From Toxorhynchites rutilus septentrionalis (Eukaryota > Arthropoda > Insecta > Diptera > Culicidae), in the NCBI RefSeq assembly GCF_029784135.1, contig NC_073745.1, positions 44,251,521-44,315,520 of the forward strand: a stretch of DNA of 64,000 bases, written 5' to 3'. The position numbers were made by a program, and so were the translations under genes. Under the pieces are notes generated by a model. The model did no database searches, was not told the DNA's origin, and was given only the letters and a program-made list of their open reading frames with translations. Numbering within the stretch: position 1 is the first letter of the stretch; every line of letters starts with the position of its first letter. Shown piece after piece: positions 24,440 to 35,866 of the stretch.

Positions 24440-24625
24440 ACGAACAATGTCATTGTGGAACATATGAGATTTTTTTTCGAACTTTCTCTCGAAGCTTTTC
24501 AAAAATTTCAAAACTTTTCCTATGAGTAGAGATGAAAACAACAAAATAAAGGCGGCTCGAATCGAACCATTCCTTCTTCGGGTTTTGCATTGAGCAACAT
24601 ATTTGGCATTTAATTTTTTTTAAAA
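24440..24625 (-). mobile_element. Fragment of Helitron-like family
   Basis: Reverse-complemented, this reads GCCAAATATGTTGCTCAATG then CAAAACCCGAAGAAGGAATG, followed by GCCGCCTTTATTTTGTTG. That is the 5' region of the element at 16396 (GCCAAACATGTTGCTAAGTG, CGAAACCCGAAGAAGGAATC). Neither terminus is preserved. Confidence 0.65.
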
Positions 24626-26145
24626 GATGATTTCAGGCCACCTCGAGTGGCTCGGAGAAAGTCCAAATGTGACATTTGAAATGTTTTTGGGACCTCATGA
24701 CTGAAATTTCTACCAGAGTGGATGCTGTCCCAATTTATGATTCTGTACTCATCCCGACCCGGGTCGAAAAAACTCACACCAAATCGTGGACAATGTTTCG
24801 CTTATTCCAACCACAAGTACACGACGGATTTGGCTACGGACGAAAGTATCAGGAAAAAACCAAAGAACGTTAATATGATTTTGTCACGCCGCAACTGTGG
24901 TTCCGAGGCCGGAGTGGGTCAGAAACCGGAATCTCGTTCGTCATATCCGGAGCTGTATACGCACTCAACGTGCACGGAGTGATACTACACATGATGAAGA
25001 GGATGAACGGGCGGCAGACAAAAAAAAATGGATGTAATTTGATTAGGTTGGTTTTGAAAAGGAATTTTTCATAGATCCTTTTTTTCGCGCTCGCACACAT
25101 TGGTTGGCTGGTTGTGATGCCACTGCAGCCGGTTCCCGAGTGCAATGTTATTAGCCTTAATTGGAACTATCGTGGCGCGTTGGCGTGATGATGATGTACG
25201 GAATTTTCCGCACACCAACATTGTGCTCGCATTCTGAGCAATATTATTTCTTAATTTATGAGCATTGGGGGACGTATATTTTCCCCTCGGCTGTTCAGGT
25301 TCAGGTGATGAAATTGTTGCCTTCGACAGGACACGATTGCCGTGCTTTCTAAACTTCAATTATCCGTCGGTTGGGGTGATTCGCGCTCGACTACAATTGT
25401 GTGTTGGGTGAAGATATTAATTTGCTTTTTTTACAAGAAGTACGGGTGGCACTTTGTTACAACGCGCGGTGTTTCAGGTGAGACTGTAAGATTCCAGTAG
25501 TTTAATGCTGTTTCAGCATGCTATTTGCATTCATACATTATTTACTGGAACAGCGAGGGACGCAAAAATGTTAATTTGTTGCATCCACTATTCAGCTTGA
25601 GAGTTACTGTTTCAACTTTTCATACGGAAGCCACACTGTCAAGAACATCAATTACTAGAATACCACGCACCGCCATGTCGTGATAAAGGTTCATCCAGAG
25701 TAGACAATTAAACACGAAACAATAATGTGCATCAGAGGGAAATGTTAAAGTTCACAGTGTATGTCGTGTTGTTGAGCAAACAGTCATAGATGTTCGCTGA
25801 TGTCGGAGTGCACAAAGCTAAATAGGACAAAATATGTACAAACAATAATAGTTCAAGGTTAGAAGATTGAATTATTAATCAAACATGGGACGAACGGCAG
25901 TCTGTAGGAATATGATATTATCAATCATTCGTGTAACCTTCGAACACGATTCAATTTTTCAACAACGTTGGAAAAAGATCAGGTTCGAACGCGTCAGATG
26001 ATATTGTCAATTTTTTCTGTTTTTCTATAAAATGCCTCATTGTTACTCGGATAAATTTATGAGGAACGAAAAACAACCATTATTGTTCAATTTTCGTAAG
26101 TGACAAAATTTGAGTCTATATTTTAGCTTTTGGATGATCTCGTGC
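24626..26145. other. Unique DNA with no recognised gene
   Basis: No gene recognised. The stretch 24880-25400 has a more balanced base composition than its neighbours and lacks repeat signatures. Confidence 0.5.
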
Positions 26146-26535
26146 CAACGAGAAGTCGCCCCGCACGAAGTAACGAAAATATCGCAGCAGCAAGTGAATC
26201 CACCTGAAATGACATTAATCAGTCAATTGCATGGCGTTCTCATGAATTGGACATATCCTAAACTTCATTGTGGCGTATCTTGTGAAAATATCTTGGGCTA
26301 CATCCTTACATGACCAAATTGACTCGAGAAATAAATCCACTTGACCATATGAAGCGCCGAAACTTTTCCGATTGGGCTCTGGCGAATTTTGAAGAAAATG
26401 ATGATTTTCATAACAAAATCATCTTCAGCGATGAGGCTCATTTCTGGCTACATGGCTTTGTCAACAAGCAAAATATGCGTTATTGGTCAGATGCAAACCC
26501 ACATCATGTGCTTCAAGAAACACTCAGTCAAGTTT
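26146..26535 (+). pseudogene. Tc1/mariner-superfamily transposase relic, N-terminal half
   Basis: The frame reads RSRPARSNENIAAASEST, a stop, NQSIAWRSHELDIS, a stop, TSLWRIL, a stop, KYLGLHPYMTKLTREINPLD, then RRNFSDWALANFEENDDF and the first catalytic Asp block KIIFSDEAHFWLHGFVNKQN, ending near NPHHVLQET. The order fits a transposase whose HTH linker (RSVSRRSQELGIS..LWRILRKDLGLHPYK) precedes the FSDEAHF block. At least three stops are present. It breaks off where LINE sequence begins at about 26545. Confidence 0.8.
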
Positions 26536-26544
26536 TATGTCTTT

Positions 26545-28016
26545 ATACCATGAGTACCTTACCCACGACGTGCACCCTTCACCTTTTTGATCTGTCCATG
26601 CGACAAAAAATCCATGGAATACCAGATCATCTACGCTCCAATGTTATTCCGTCGATATTTTCGGAAAAATATGGGAAAGTTGGATCTGATAAAATGTTCT
26701 TTACTGACGGTTCATTCATAAACATTCAGATACTTGTTCCGTGTATGTCGCAGAAATGGGTGCGATATACTATGCTTTAGGGATCATTGAAACACTGCCC
26801 ATCGACCATTATTTTATTTTTTCAGACAGTCTCAGCTCAATAGAGGCAATCCGCTCAATGAAGGTTGATAAACGCTCATCTTATTTCCTAACAAGAATAA
26901 AACATCTATTGACTGTTTTGGTCGAAAAATTATTCAAGATTACCTTAGCATGGGTTCCCTCTCATTGCTCGATTCCGGGGAATGAGAAAGCGGACTCGCT
27001 AGCTAAGGTGGGCGCTTCAGAAGGTACACTTTTTGAAAGGCAAATTGCCTATAGTGAATTTTTTCAGATTCCTCGTCAGCACACACTCATTAGTTGGCAG
27101 CGCATGTAGAGTGAAGATGAGTTCGGTCGTTGGTTACGCACGATTATCCCTAAGGTCTCGACGAGTGCTTGGTTTAAGGGATTGAATGAAGGTCGTGATT
27201 TCATTCGCGTGATATCTCGGCTCATGTCCAATCACTACAATCTAAACGCGCATCTCTATCGCATTGGGCTCGCAGCAAACAATCTTTGTGATTGTGGCGA
27301 TGGCTACCACGACATCGAGCATATTGTCTGGTCGTGTATCCGGTTCCATGCTGCTCGCTCTCAGCTCTCTAGAGCACTAAGAGCACAAGGCAGACAATCG
27401 GATATCCCCGTCCGGGATATCTTAGGTAGCCATGATCCTGATCTTCTGCTTCATCTATACCTGTTCCTCAGAAACGCCGATGTCAACGTTTAATGATGTT
27501 TCCTTCGTTGTGTCCCCGTTTCATATCCCTCCTATCCGATCGATAAACTTTTACTTAGTCGCGGCAATACATACACACACTCTTTACAGACACACGGGCC
27601 AAAGGTTGTGCAGTCCACTGATGATTCAACAAGAGCCAAAGGTTGTACCGCTCATGACAACTCTACACGAGCTGATGATTGCGCCGGATAGTGACCATTC
27701 TATCCTGGATTCCTCGAGTCGAGAAGACGCACCACGCTAGATATGGGGTATAGACTAGGGGGCGTTGCTGATTAATGGTCAGCTGCATCCCAATAGGAAG
27801 TATCCCGTGTCGGGCACACGTACAGAGCATTGGAGACAGCAACATCCCAATTACGAGAACACTTGTAATACTAACCTCGAGCCGACCGCGAGTAATCGGT
27901 TACATATTACTAACATAGATAATAAGAAAAACTGTCAAAATATTGAACTCCGGCCCCGTCAGGCTAACGCCATATGAGCCTTGATAAAAATATATATTTT
28001 GGAAAAAAAAAAAACA
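26545..28016 (+). pseudogene. I-clade-type LINE, 5'-truncated, RNase H region and 3' UTR
   Basis: Only the 3' end of a non-LTR retrotransposon remains. RNase H landmarks run in order: FFTDGSF (first Asp), AEMGAIYYALGI (Glu), FIFSDSLSSIEAIRSM (second Asp) and WVPSHCSIPGNEKADSLAK (His and last Asp). A further C-terminal domain follows with LMSNHYNLNAHLYRIG, CDCGDGYHDIEHIVWSC and a FHAARSQLSRALRAQGR stretch, ending at 27493. A short deletion and frameshift lie between TDGSF and AEMGA, and an in-frame TAG replaces a Trp-like position at about 27109. A ~500 bp 3' UTR ends in an A-run at about 28003-28015. The reverse transcriptase and endonuclease domains are absent. The clade is inferred from the RNase H plus C-terminal arrangement; a Loa-type element is the main alternative. 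Confidence 0.85.
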
Positions 28017-28022
28017 CCATTA

Positions 28023-28185
28023 CATCCGCCAAAAAATACTGTTTGGCGGGGTTTTCATGCCGGTGTAGAGAAGAGCTCTAAGACTCCATACAACGCGAAA
28101 TTCGCAACATTCTGGTCGAAATGTGTGGAAGAGTAGTGAAAAATTGGGTCCAACGGATCGATCGCTGTCATTATTCAAACTACAA
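28023..28185 (+). pseudogene. Transposase C-terminal relic downstream of the LINE
   Basis: A frame gives DSIQREIRNILVEMCGRV then VKNWVQRIDRCHYSNYK. This resembles the C-terminal helices of the same Tc1/mariner-superfamily transposases (..LKDEITRCI..VMENFNKRVEMCQ). It lies just after the LINE A-run, so the simplest reading is that the LINE interrupts one transposase relic (26146-26535 plus this piece), with loss of the middle. Confidence 0.5.
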
Positions 28186-28186
28186 A

Positions 28187-29009
28187 CAAGAAAAAATTGT
28201 AAGGGGTTGTATCTAGAACACGACCGCATATTTTTGTCGTAGAACTTCGCAATTATATTATGCAATCCATTTGTTTACCATTTCGAATATTATTTTAGAA
28301 TGCATCGAATTTTAGATTATGTTCTACGTTACAAATAAATTTTATGAATGTCCTTTTACGTTTGATAGGATGCGTAGGACTACCAAAATATGTGAACGAA
28401 TAAAAGATGTCAAACGATCATTGTATTTTACATTTCCCTCTGAAATTATTGCACATTTAATGTTTACGTAGTTCTCGAACCGCGAAAGTACGTTTTAGGG
28501 AAATATATTCCGGTCTGCACAACGACAAGCGAGTACAAAAGTACTCAACACCAAAAAAATACCCCCGACTTCATGTATATTTGCAGAGCGGATTTCCACA
28601 GTTACACCGATTTTGAAGTCTGTGTTGGGGAAACCATAAATCGGGCCAATCAAAACTTGGCAGTTAGGGCGTTTAGATAACGCTTGACATTTTACAGTTA
28701 TTCAATTGTTCATCTCATGAAAAATAACATTTTATTAATTGTGATAGACGCGTAGAAATATTTGCTATCAATTGATGCAAACATCTTTCCGAACTGTTAA
28801 GAAATGTTCAAGTTATAAGCATTCGAAATACGGGTAGGGTTTAGATTAGCGAATTGTAATGTACAACATATCAAACAAATCTTAGAGAATTTCCGATTCG
28901 ATTGGTATGCAATGAGAATAGTTATTAACGTTAACTTTATTATTCAAAAACGTGACCTATTTTCTAATTTGGCACCCTTCCTGAAAGACGTAGTTCTACG
29001 TCAAAAATG
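28187..29009 (-). mobile_element. Hairpin-ended family, inverted copy of E3
   Basis: On the minus strand this follows 22739-23738 from end to end. It starts at 29009 with TTTTTGACGTAGAACTACGTC-type sequence and CTTTCAGGAAGGGTGCC, and ends with a GGTCGTGT...ATACAACC hairpin and an AATTTTTTC tail. It is about 180 bp shorter, mainly through fewer minisatellite units. There is no transposase. Its left end is 98 bp from the hAT at 29107. Confidence 0.8.
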
Positions 29010-29106
29010 ATTTTATTATCTCAACAAACCTGTTTTTTTTAAAAAAGTTGTCCTTAATGAAAGATCCGTTATTTATTTCCAATTTTACGATTTTTATGGT
29101 CTAGGG

Positions 29107-30442
29107 CAGGGATTCACAAACTGTTAGACCCCTCTAGCCACATTTCTCATAAAATCATATTTCTGGTTTTTTTTTACTTATTCATACAAAATATTTACAT
29201 CCTTTTCTTGTGAAAACAAAATTAATAGACATCAAATTCGGTAAATATCAATATAAAATCATTTATTAATACAAATTACCTACAATTTTTTTTCACAAAA
29301 ATATTAGAATCGCAAATTATAGATAAAATAAAATTTAAAAAAAAAACACCTGCGGACTTTTTAATGTAATCTCACGAATTAAATTAGCAGATGAGTGTTT
29401 TATCATTCAAGCTCCAACGAATTTCAGAACGCAAATGAACTTGCAGTGAGATATCTGGAGCATGTTTGGATTTGAATTTGATCATGATTTACTCCGTGAT
29501 AAATGTGTAAAATACACAGTAACTCAAACGTATCTGAATGACTCGTACGCTCGAACACATTATTAAAAAAAAAACAGAAAAAAACACATTCATTTTTCCA
29601 ATCACTTTATTCACAAGAACACTGCACAAAAACACTTTGTTTACAGATCTTTCATAATTACAGATCTAGAACACATACAAATCCCCAGCGAAAGTTCTGG
29701 ATCCGCACCTGAAAAAATAAAACAGCAAAGTTAATACTTTATTTTCTTTGCATAACAATACGCATTTACCAGTTTCTTCAGGAACATTTGGGATTCGTTT
29801 ACGCAAACACCCAGCACAGTATTAACGATAACATTGTATAATCAAAACAATAACAATCGAATTGTCATAGAATAAGAACGGATGGAAACGGACCCGCTAT
29901 AAAACAAAGTTCCATTGTTTATAGCGAATATTCCAGAACATCCTAGCAAAGATCCAACAATAGAATTTACTGTAACGTGTACCGTATAAATAGGGCATGA
30001 AAGGTCCAGTATTTCGTTCAGTCGCGAAAAAAAACCATCCTATTGAAATAGTGAAATAGTGAAACTATCTAGTGTTATGAAAATCACGTAGAAAGTAAGG
30101 AAAGTAAAATTCCACGTAGTCCAAAGTCCAGGCGGAATGATCAACCACGCATCAATATAGATCAACCAGCTTGGATATATTTCAACTTATTTCTTCTACA
30201 TAAGCGAAGTCTCATCATCTCTGAAATTCTGTTCAGAAAACCATCAGGGTGGAAACAAATACTTTCTACTAACAAATACTTTCTACTAAAAATATCAGTC
30301 ATTCTTGTAACAAGTTGGTTCGTAACACAACTTAAATAGTACCTTGTAAGATTCTTGTGTTAATTAGTTAAACGTCGACCCCCAAAATATGTTTTCGTTT
30401 ATGTCGACCGCTGGAAACCCGATATTGATCCCTAGACCCCTG
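29107..30442. mobile_element. Non-autonomous hAT element
   Basis: A perfect 8 bp target duplication, GTCTAGGG, flanks it (29099-29106 and 30443-30450). The ends are short hAT-style inverted repeats: CAGGGATTCACAAACTG on the left and CAGGGGTCTAGGGATC on the right (reverse-complemented). An 8 bp duplication with CAGGG-type ends is diagnostic of hAT. The 1336 bp interior has no transposase; it contains a tandemly duplicated CAAATACTTTCTACTAA near 30259 and a TATA/initiator-like motif at 29985-30022. Confidence 0.85.
29985..30022 (+). promoter_or_regulatory. TATA plus initiator-like motif inside the hAT
   Basis: TATAAATA at 29985-29992 is followed by TTCAGTC, whose putative start A is at 30020, about 35 bp after the TATA start. 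This is slightly longer than the usual spacing. It may be part of a nested long terminal repeat, but I could not define LTR ends. Confidence 0.3.
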
Positions 30443-30450
30443 GTCTAGGG

Positions 30451-31262
30451 TTTTAAAGCCACTTTTTTTTGATTCTATTACGTATATGCTATCACTCTAT
30501 TAATATTTCTTATGATACCGTTCTGAATCATATTTCGGACACTTTGTTCTAATATCTTGAAATGCTTAATTCACTGATGACATAACTATAAAATTAATAT
30601 CACAATTGCTTCTTTAGAGTAATCGCTTGGTTTTACTATCATTTCTTATGAGAACTACATTTGAATTTTAACATAATCGGCAAAAATCTGACAATACTAC
30701 TCATTATCGTTTGTGTTTAATCAGTTTTCATCATCGTTAACAGTTTACTGTGATTGCTTGGTAAGTGTTTCACAGTTGATTATAAAATATAATCAAGTGT
30801 AATGTAATGTAATAAAGTGTTTTATTCGATGATTTTTTATTTTCGTGTTATAGAGCCTTATCCGTCATAGCGTTTCGTTCATCATAGCATTTGAAACTTT
30901 TTGAATTTCAAGTCCTATTTTCATGCGTTGACATCTATTCAACTTTTAAATTATTACTTTATTTGTTCCTACTTTTTTCAACCATAACATTTTTTCCAGT
31001 TTTTGTACGTTTCGTTTCGTAAAGTCTGCAGCGTTCACTATAGAGTATTGCCGAAATATCACAAAGAAGGGGATTTTCTTATGAGATTTTTTTTGCTTAA
31101 TCGATTTTCGCTTTTCATGCATACTAACAGTTATGATATTTCGGTTTTAGAGTATATGTATTCGAAACCCGGATTGTGTAGATAATCTTTGTACATTAGT
31201 CTACTGTGGATTTTATGCTTATAACTAATAAAGTGGATATCAAGACACAAAACCACTGATTT
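30451..31262. other. AT-rich DNA without recognised genes
   Basis: No coding or repeat signature recognised. Confidence 0.5.
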
Positions 31263-31449
31263 ACTTGATCAAATCGCAGACGAATTCTAAGCGGTGATAT
31301 ATGCTGTTGAAAATCCGAGTTATTTCTTCTTTATGATCCCCCAAATTTTGTGGCTTATCAACATAGCAACGGTCCTTCACGTACCCCCAGAGGAAGTAAT
31401 CGACGACGAGGAATGTTGGAATTCTTACCACAAAAGAACAAAGTTTCAT
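31263..31449 (-). pseudogene. Tc1/mariner-superfamily transposase C-terminal relic
   Basis: The minus frame reads VVDYFLWGYVKDRCYVDKPQ, then LGDHKEEITRIFNSI and YHRLEFVCDLI. DYFLWGYVKDRCY is the block carrying the third catalytic position in this transposase group (LTPLDYFLWGYVK), followed by the usual C-terminal helices with a small deletion before YHRLEFC. Upstream catalytic regions are missing. It is related to the relics at 10888-11195 and 26146-26535. Confidence 0.75.
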
Positions 31450-33860
31450 TAGGGCTTCGGTTGCTCGTGTGATACGATTTCACTAAAAATACACGTTCTT
31501 ATGAATTGTACATCTTAAAACTAAAAACCATCCGATCAGACTGAACGAGTAGCCGAATATTATCGTCCCGAAGAGGGGGGAATGCATTGCGACGGAGCGA
31601 GAAATTTTTTTTTATAAGGAGCTATTCGATTTTTTTTTGCGTGAGCGTTTAATCTGAAATCCTGTATTTAGAAAAAAACAACATTTCGAATACACCGTTG
31701 GAAACTATTACTCAACAATTGATTTTTTGTTAAAAACTCTTATATCTTAAATTTTACGTTCGATATTTTTTTAAATATACTAATAAAAAACAATTTCGAT
31801 TGTCGGTTGCTCGAAAATATCCAGAAATACCAGCGAGATACACTGATAAGAATAAAGTAATTCAGCCATTCCATGCCAAACCGATATAGGGATTCTCAGG
31901 TTTTCGTCAAAAGTAGTAATTTTGTTCTTTATCGCAAAACATTATAACCGTATTTTTTTATTTTTTTATTATGTGGTCCATTTCCATTTTAGGGTGGTCC
32001 AAAAAAAATTTTTTTTCCACTTTTTCCCAAAAATAACTTTTTCCAAAAACTCATAACTTTTTAACCACTGAACCGATTTAGAAGATCGACATATTAAATT
32101 GAAGCCAATGCCTTTTATTAAAAAAATGATTATTATTGTTTATTAAAAAATATTAAACTTGCAAAAACTGGATTTTTTTTTCGTAATTATTGATTGTAGT
32201 TGTTCTTTATTGCTTTTTAAAGCTTTAAATCTATGAAAGCTTTGGACTAGAGGGCCATATTTTTTCATATTTTTTCTTGACAACTGAGACTTTTTCACAT
32301 AACATATCCCGATATCAGAGATGCGTTTTTTCGTTTTTGAGATATGATTTTTCAAAGTTAACCCGTGATCCTAAAAATATATGTTATGTAATCCTCAGCC
32401 TTCAAGAAAAAATATAATTGAGGTGTTCTAAAGTTAATTAAAATTTATAACTAAAGAATTGTATTATTTTAGCTTCTCCTTTCATTAAAACATCTAAAAA
32501 TACAAATTACACAAACTATAGCATTCAGCTACATATTTCATTCAAGTACATTCGAAAGGCAACACTCAAGATCAATGAATAAGGCTTAATTGAACATACT
32601 TCGGCTGTCGCGCTTCGTTTTTATCATTTTTCAAGGTTTTTCCGTATTTGATTCTTTCTAGAATGAAAAAAAACGATTCAAATCCTGGCAGTTAGGTATA
32701 ACTATTTAACCGACAAAGAATTTCAATATTTGTAATTAACATTTCCTGAATATCTCCGTCGCTAGGCTGAAAGAGAAATCAAAGAAAAATGAAACATTTT
32801 AGTTCGTTTTAGTTCGAACAATATTTTTGACAAATATGCAATTAGTTTCTGTATATCCTGTTTCAACGTTATTCGTTGACACAATCAATTTTGTATCATT
32901 TGGTCGGTGTTAAGTCAGAGGGGACTAAGTCGCAAAATTGAAAATTTCGATTTGTTGATTGCATTATGTTAAGCATTTCGTAAGCTACATATCACATTTA
33001 TCAGATTTGAAAATCACGCGTGTAACAGGAATAATGTATCGAAATTGTTTTGAATGCTCAATGAAAACCCTTACATCACCAAACTTCAAGCTCGTTTTTC
33101 TCGAAATCATAAAAATGTCACATGGTTCGATCTGATATAACACCGACCATTTGAGTAACTGACTGGTATGCCTGGTATGTGAACTTCCTATCAGCCAGGC
33201 AGCCAGTCAGACCAATACAATCAAAGTTTGATGCAACCAAAACCCGTGAATCTTCTCACCTTCTATCCTCCATCTCGGGAAATTGCAACCAATGGAACTT
33301 GAAACGACACAAGCAAAATTGTCAAACTGACGTCTCCAGGCATTAATTTATGCAGTGATCTATGTATTAGCATTCTGGACTAATTTTTGATAACGTTCCA
33401 CAATAATATTACAACAGTGAAATGAGCACATTTAATACTGCTCACGTATTACTGTGGTATTAAAAATATCAAATTTTTGTAATGAAAAACTATTTCTCTG
33501 CAAATTTTTGGTATTTCATATCAGGCTAGTCCAAACCAAATTTTGGTATAAAGATCAAAATGAGGTATCCTTATTTCCTCCTGCTCGAGAAAGTATTTTT
33601 AGAAATAATATACTAAATATGCATCTCTATTTATTACGAGCTATGCGTCAGATAGAAAGGTTCAGATCATGTGAAATATTAATGCTTTTCAAAACTAAAA
33701 GTCCTTAAAGTGACCATGCTAAACTAATATCTTATTGATGTAAACGGAAATAAGATTACTTGGGTTTTATATTCATATCAGTTAAAGTCAATGAAGCACA
33801 TTAACTCTATGATCTTCTGAACTTTAGAAAGATTTGGAGAACCTATAACATCTGATGTTA
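31450..33860. other. AT-rich DNA, one probable dispersed repeat
   Basis: At about 31860-32400 there is a stretch with AGCCATTCCATGCCAAACCG, TTTTAGGGTGGTCCAAAAAA and homopolymer-rich sequence. The motif TAGGGTGGTCC also occurs, inverted, near 3516-3526. It looks like part of a dispersed element without visible ends. Nothing else is recognisable. Confidence 0.4.
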
Positions 33861-33862
33861 TA

Positions 33863-34416
33863 TTAGGTTGGGGAGAAAGTAATCAATTATTTTCTCGGTA
33901 GCTGGCTTTAGCGACTAATATCTTGCGTAACATCAAACCTACAGTTTCAAGTTTAGGCTCGTCGTAAAGGTGACATTTCACACTAGAAATAATTCTTTTA
34001 CTGTTTTTTTTATTTGTTCCGTTTAGTTGTGAGTTACAGAGTGTTAGAAACGGAAGTCAACCAAGAGAAAATTCGCTACATTTTACACTTTTTCTTTTAT
34101 AAAGGCGAAAACGCAAGCCAGTCCGCTGAAATTGTGAACGATGTTTAAGGTGCCAATACTACAACAGTGAAATACGTGTAATTTATTGCATTCATTGCAT
34201 ATTTTCTCGCATTGCAAAATTTCCTGAGCGATAAGAAATTGGGTTCAAGATAAGATTGTAAAAATCTATTGCTACAGTTTTTCGCCAATAAGGACCAAAA
34301 CTTCTATTATAGAGACATTATAAAGCTACTTCTGGAATGGCAAACAAATTTCACAACGAAACGGTGCATATTCGAATTTCCTGAAATAATAATGGATAAT
34401 TTTTTCCTCTACCTAA
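33863..34416 (+). mobile_element. mariner deletion derivative, TTAGGTTGG family
   Basis: The ends read TTAGGTTGGGGAGAAAGTAA and, reverse-complemented from the right, TTAGGTAGAGGAAAAAATTA, flanked by TA on both sides. Inside are only the two ends of a mariner gene. The N-terminus reads EVNQEKIRYILHFFFYKGEN then ASQSAEIVNDV, with the presumed start codon mutated from ATG to ACG. The C-terminus reads LLQFFANKDQNFYYRDIIKL. The whole catalytic core is deleted and the copy is 554 bp. Confidence 0.85.
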
Positions 34417-34548
34417 TATATACTCAAAGCCAGCACAGCCCGCGGGCTCTACGTGCCATTTTGGGTAAAATTTCTTGCTATGACCATTACTTCAGTTGTG
34501 GTTATAATGATCAATTGGTCTGAATTTCAGAATGTTTTGGAGGACATA

Positions 34549-35864
34549 CACTCTGTTCAACTTCTATAAGACCAGGTGATGATCTGGCTGCTTTGTGGTA
34601 TTGTAAACAAACAATGCTTCAACTTATATTCTAGTGTATTGGTATTGGTGACTACCATACACTGCATGATTTTCATATGTGTGTGTGCAAGCGCTGAGCG
34701 TAAACCAAATGTTTTGTATTTTTCAAGTGTCAAGTTTCTATAAGACCAGTTACATTTTCCGTTGTTTTAGTTGTTTTGATCAATAAATCTGGAAAATTCC
34801 AAAGGGAAAAGTGCTCACGGAGAGAAAAGATAGACAAATCGATGCATTTCACCAAGAAAATGTTGGTATCAGAGAAATTGCTCAGTGGATTTGACGAACC
34901 CATCATGTAGTGCTCAATTAAAATGACGAATGACGAAGGAATCGAAGCCTGACCGGAATAGGCAGGAAATAGCTAGAAGCGCTTCGACTACCTCAAAATC
35001 GCTTATGCAAATAAAGCAATATTTCAATAAAAATGTTACTCGGGTGACAATTCGTCATGTTTTGGTAAAAACATGAAACCTCACATAAAGAGGTTTTAAA
35101 AAGGTTAAAGCTCCTCATCTTACACCATCACATCGGAAGACGTCTGAGTTTTGCCAAAGCTCTTATCAACCGACAGTGGGACATGTGTGACAAAGAATGT
35201 TTCCAAAAAAAAAAACATTTTGCTATATACCATAACGTAAAGTTTTTCAATGAATAGGTTATCTTCACTGCCGAAAAAATGTTCAATTTGGATGGTTCAC
35301 AAAAAATTCACATATCATATTATATTCATATCAACAAGGAAACTAAGCAATGGATTAAGGATCAAAAACCTAATTTTTTGGACTGGCCGGCTCGCTCTCC
35401 AGATATGAATCCTGTTAAACATCTTAGGGGGATTCTTGTACGCAGAATCGACACTGAGGGAAAACGGTACACCACGATTGAAGAGCTCAAGGTCGCAATT
35501 TCATGGATAAAATATCGAGAAAATCGTTCAGCAACATTTGGTAAATAGTATTCCAACACGAATTTTCCAGGTTTTTAGCCGAAATGGCAAGGTTGCTAAT
35601 TATTAACATGTAATTCAGCCGATCGTTTTGAATTTTCCATTGATAATACTTATGAATTTTGAAATGGTCTTATAGAAACCTGACAGCTGAAAGTATCATA
35701 TTTAAGCACAATAAATAAACAAACAACTCTTTTGAACGAAATTGACGTTAAATATACTTTATTCTAAGCATTCAACAATGTATGAATGTATCTTGTTGAA
35801 ATTCCAACTGTTTGTGTTGGAACGAGATAGAATCAGGGTGGTCTTATAGAAGTTGGACAGAGTG
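34549..35864 (+). mobile_element. Tc3-like element with doubled inverted repeats
   Basis: TA target duplications flank the element (34547-34548 and 35865-35866). The outer ends are CACTCTGTTCAACTTCTATA and, reverse-complemented from the right, CACTCTGTCCAACTTCTATA, both running on into AGACCA. A second pair lies about 180 bp inside each end: TCAAGTTTCTATAAGACCAG at 34730-34749 and its inverse TGGTCTTATAGAAACCTGAC at 35665-35684. Two repeats per end is the inverted repeat/direct repeat layout known from some Tc1-family elements. Length is 1316 bp; the gene inside is dead. Confidence 0.9.
34805..35560 (+). pseudogene. Tc3/Tc1-like transposase, heavily decayed
   Basis: The start region reads KVLTERKDRQIDAFHQENVG then IREIAQW (HTH), followed after several stops by KAPHLTPSHRKTSEF, INRQWDMCDKE, a frameshift, MFNLDGSQ (remains of the FSDEKKFNLDGPDG block), KPNFLDWPARSPDMNPVKHL and LVRRIDTEGKRYTTIEELKV. 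The third block normally reads SPDMNPIENLWG; here PVKHL replaces PIENL, so the catalytic Glu appears lost. An A-rich slip near 35205 and many stops confirm inactivation. Confidence 0.85.
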
Positions 35865-35866
35865 TA

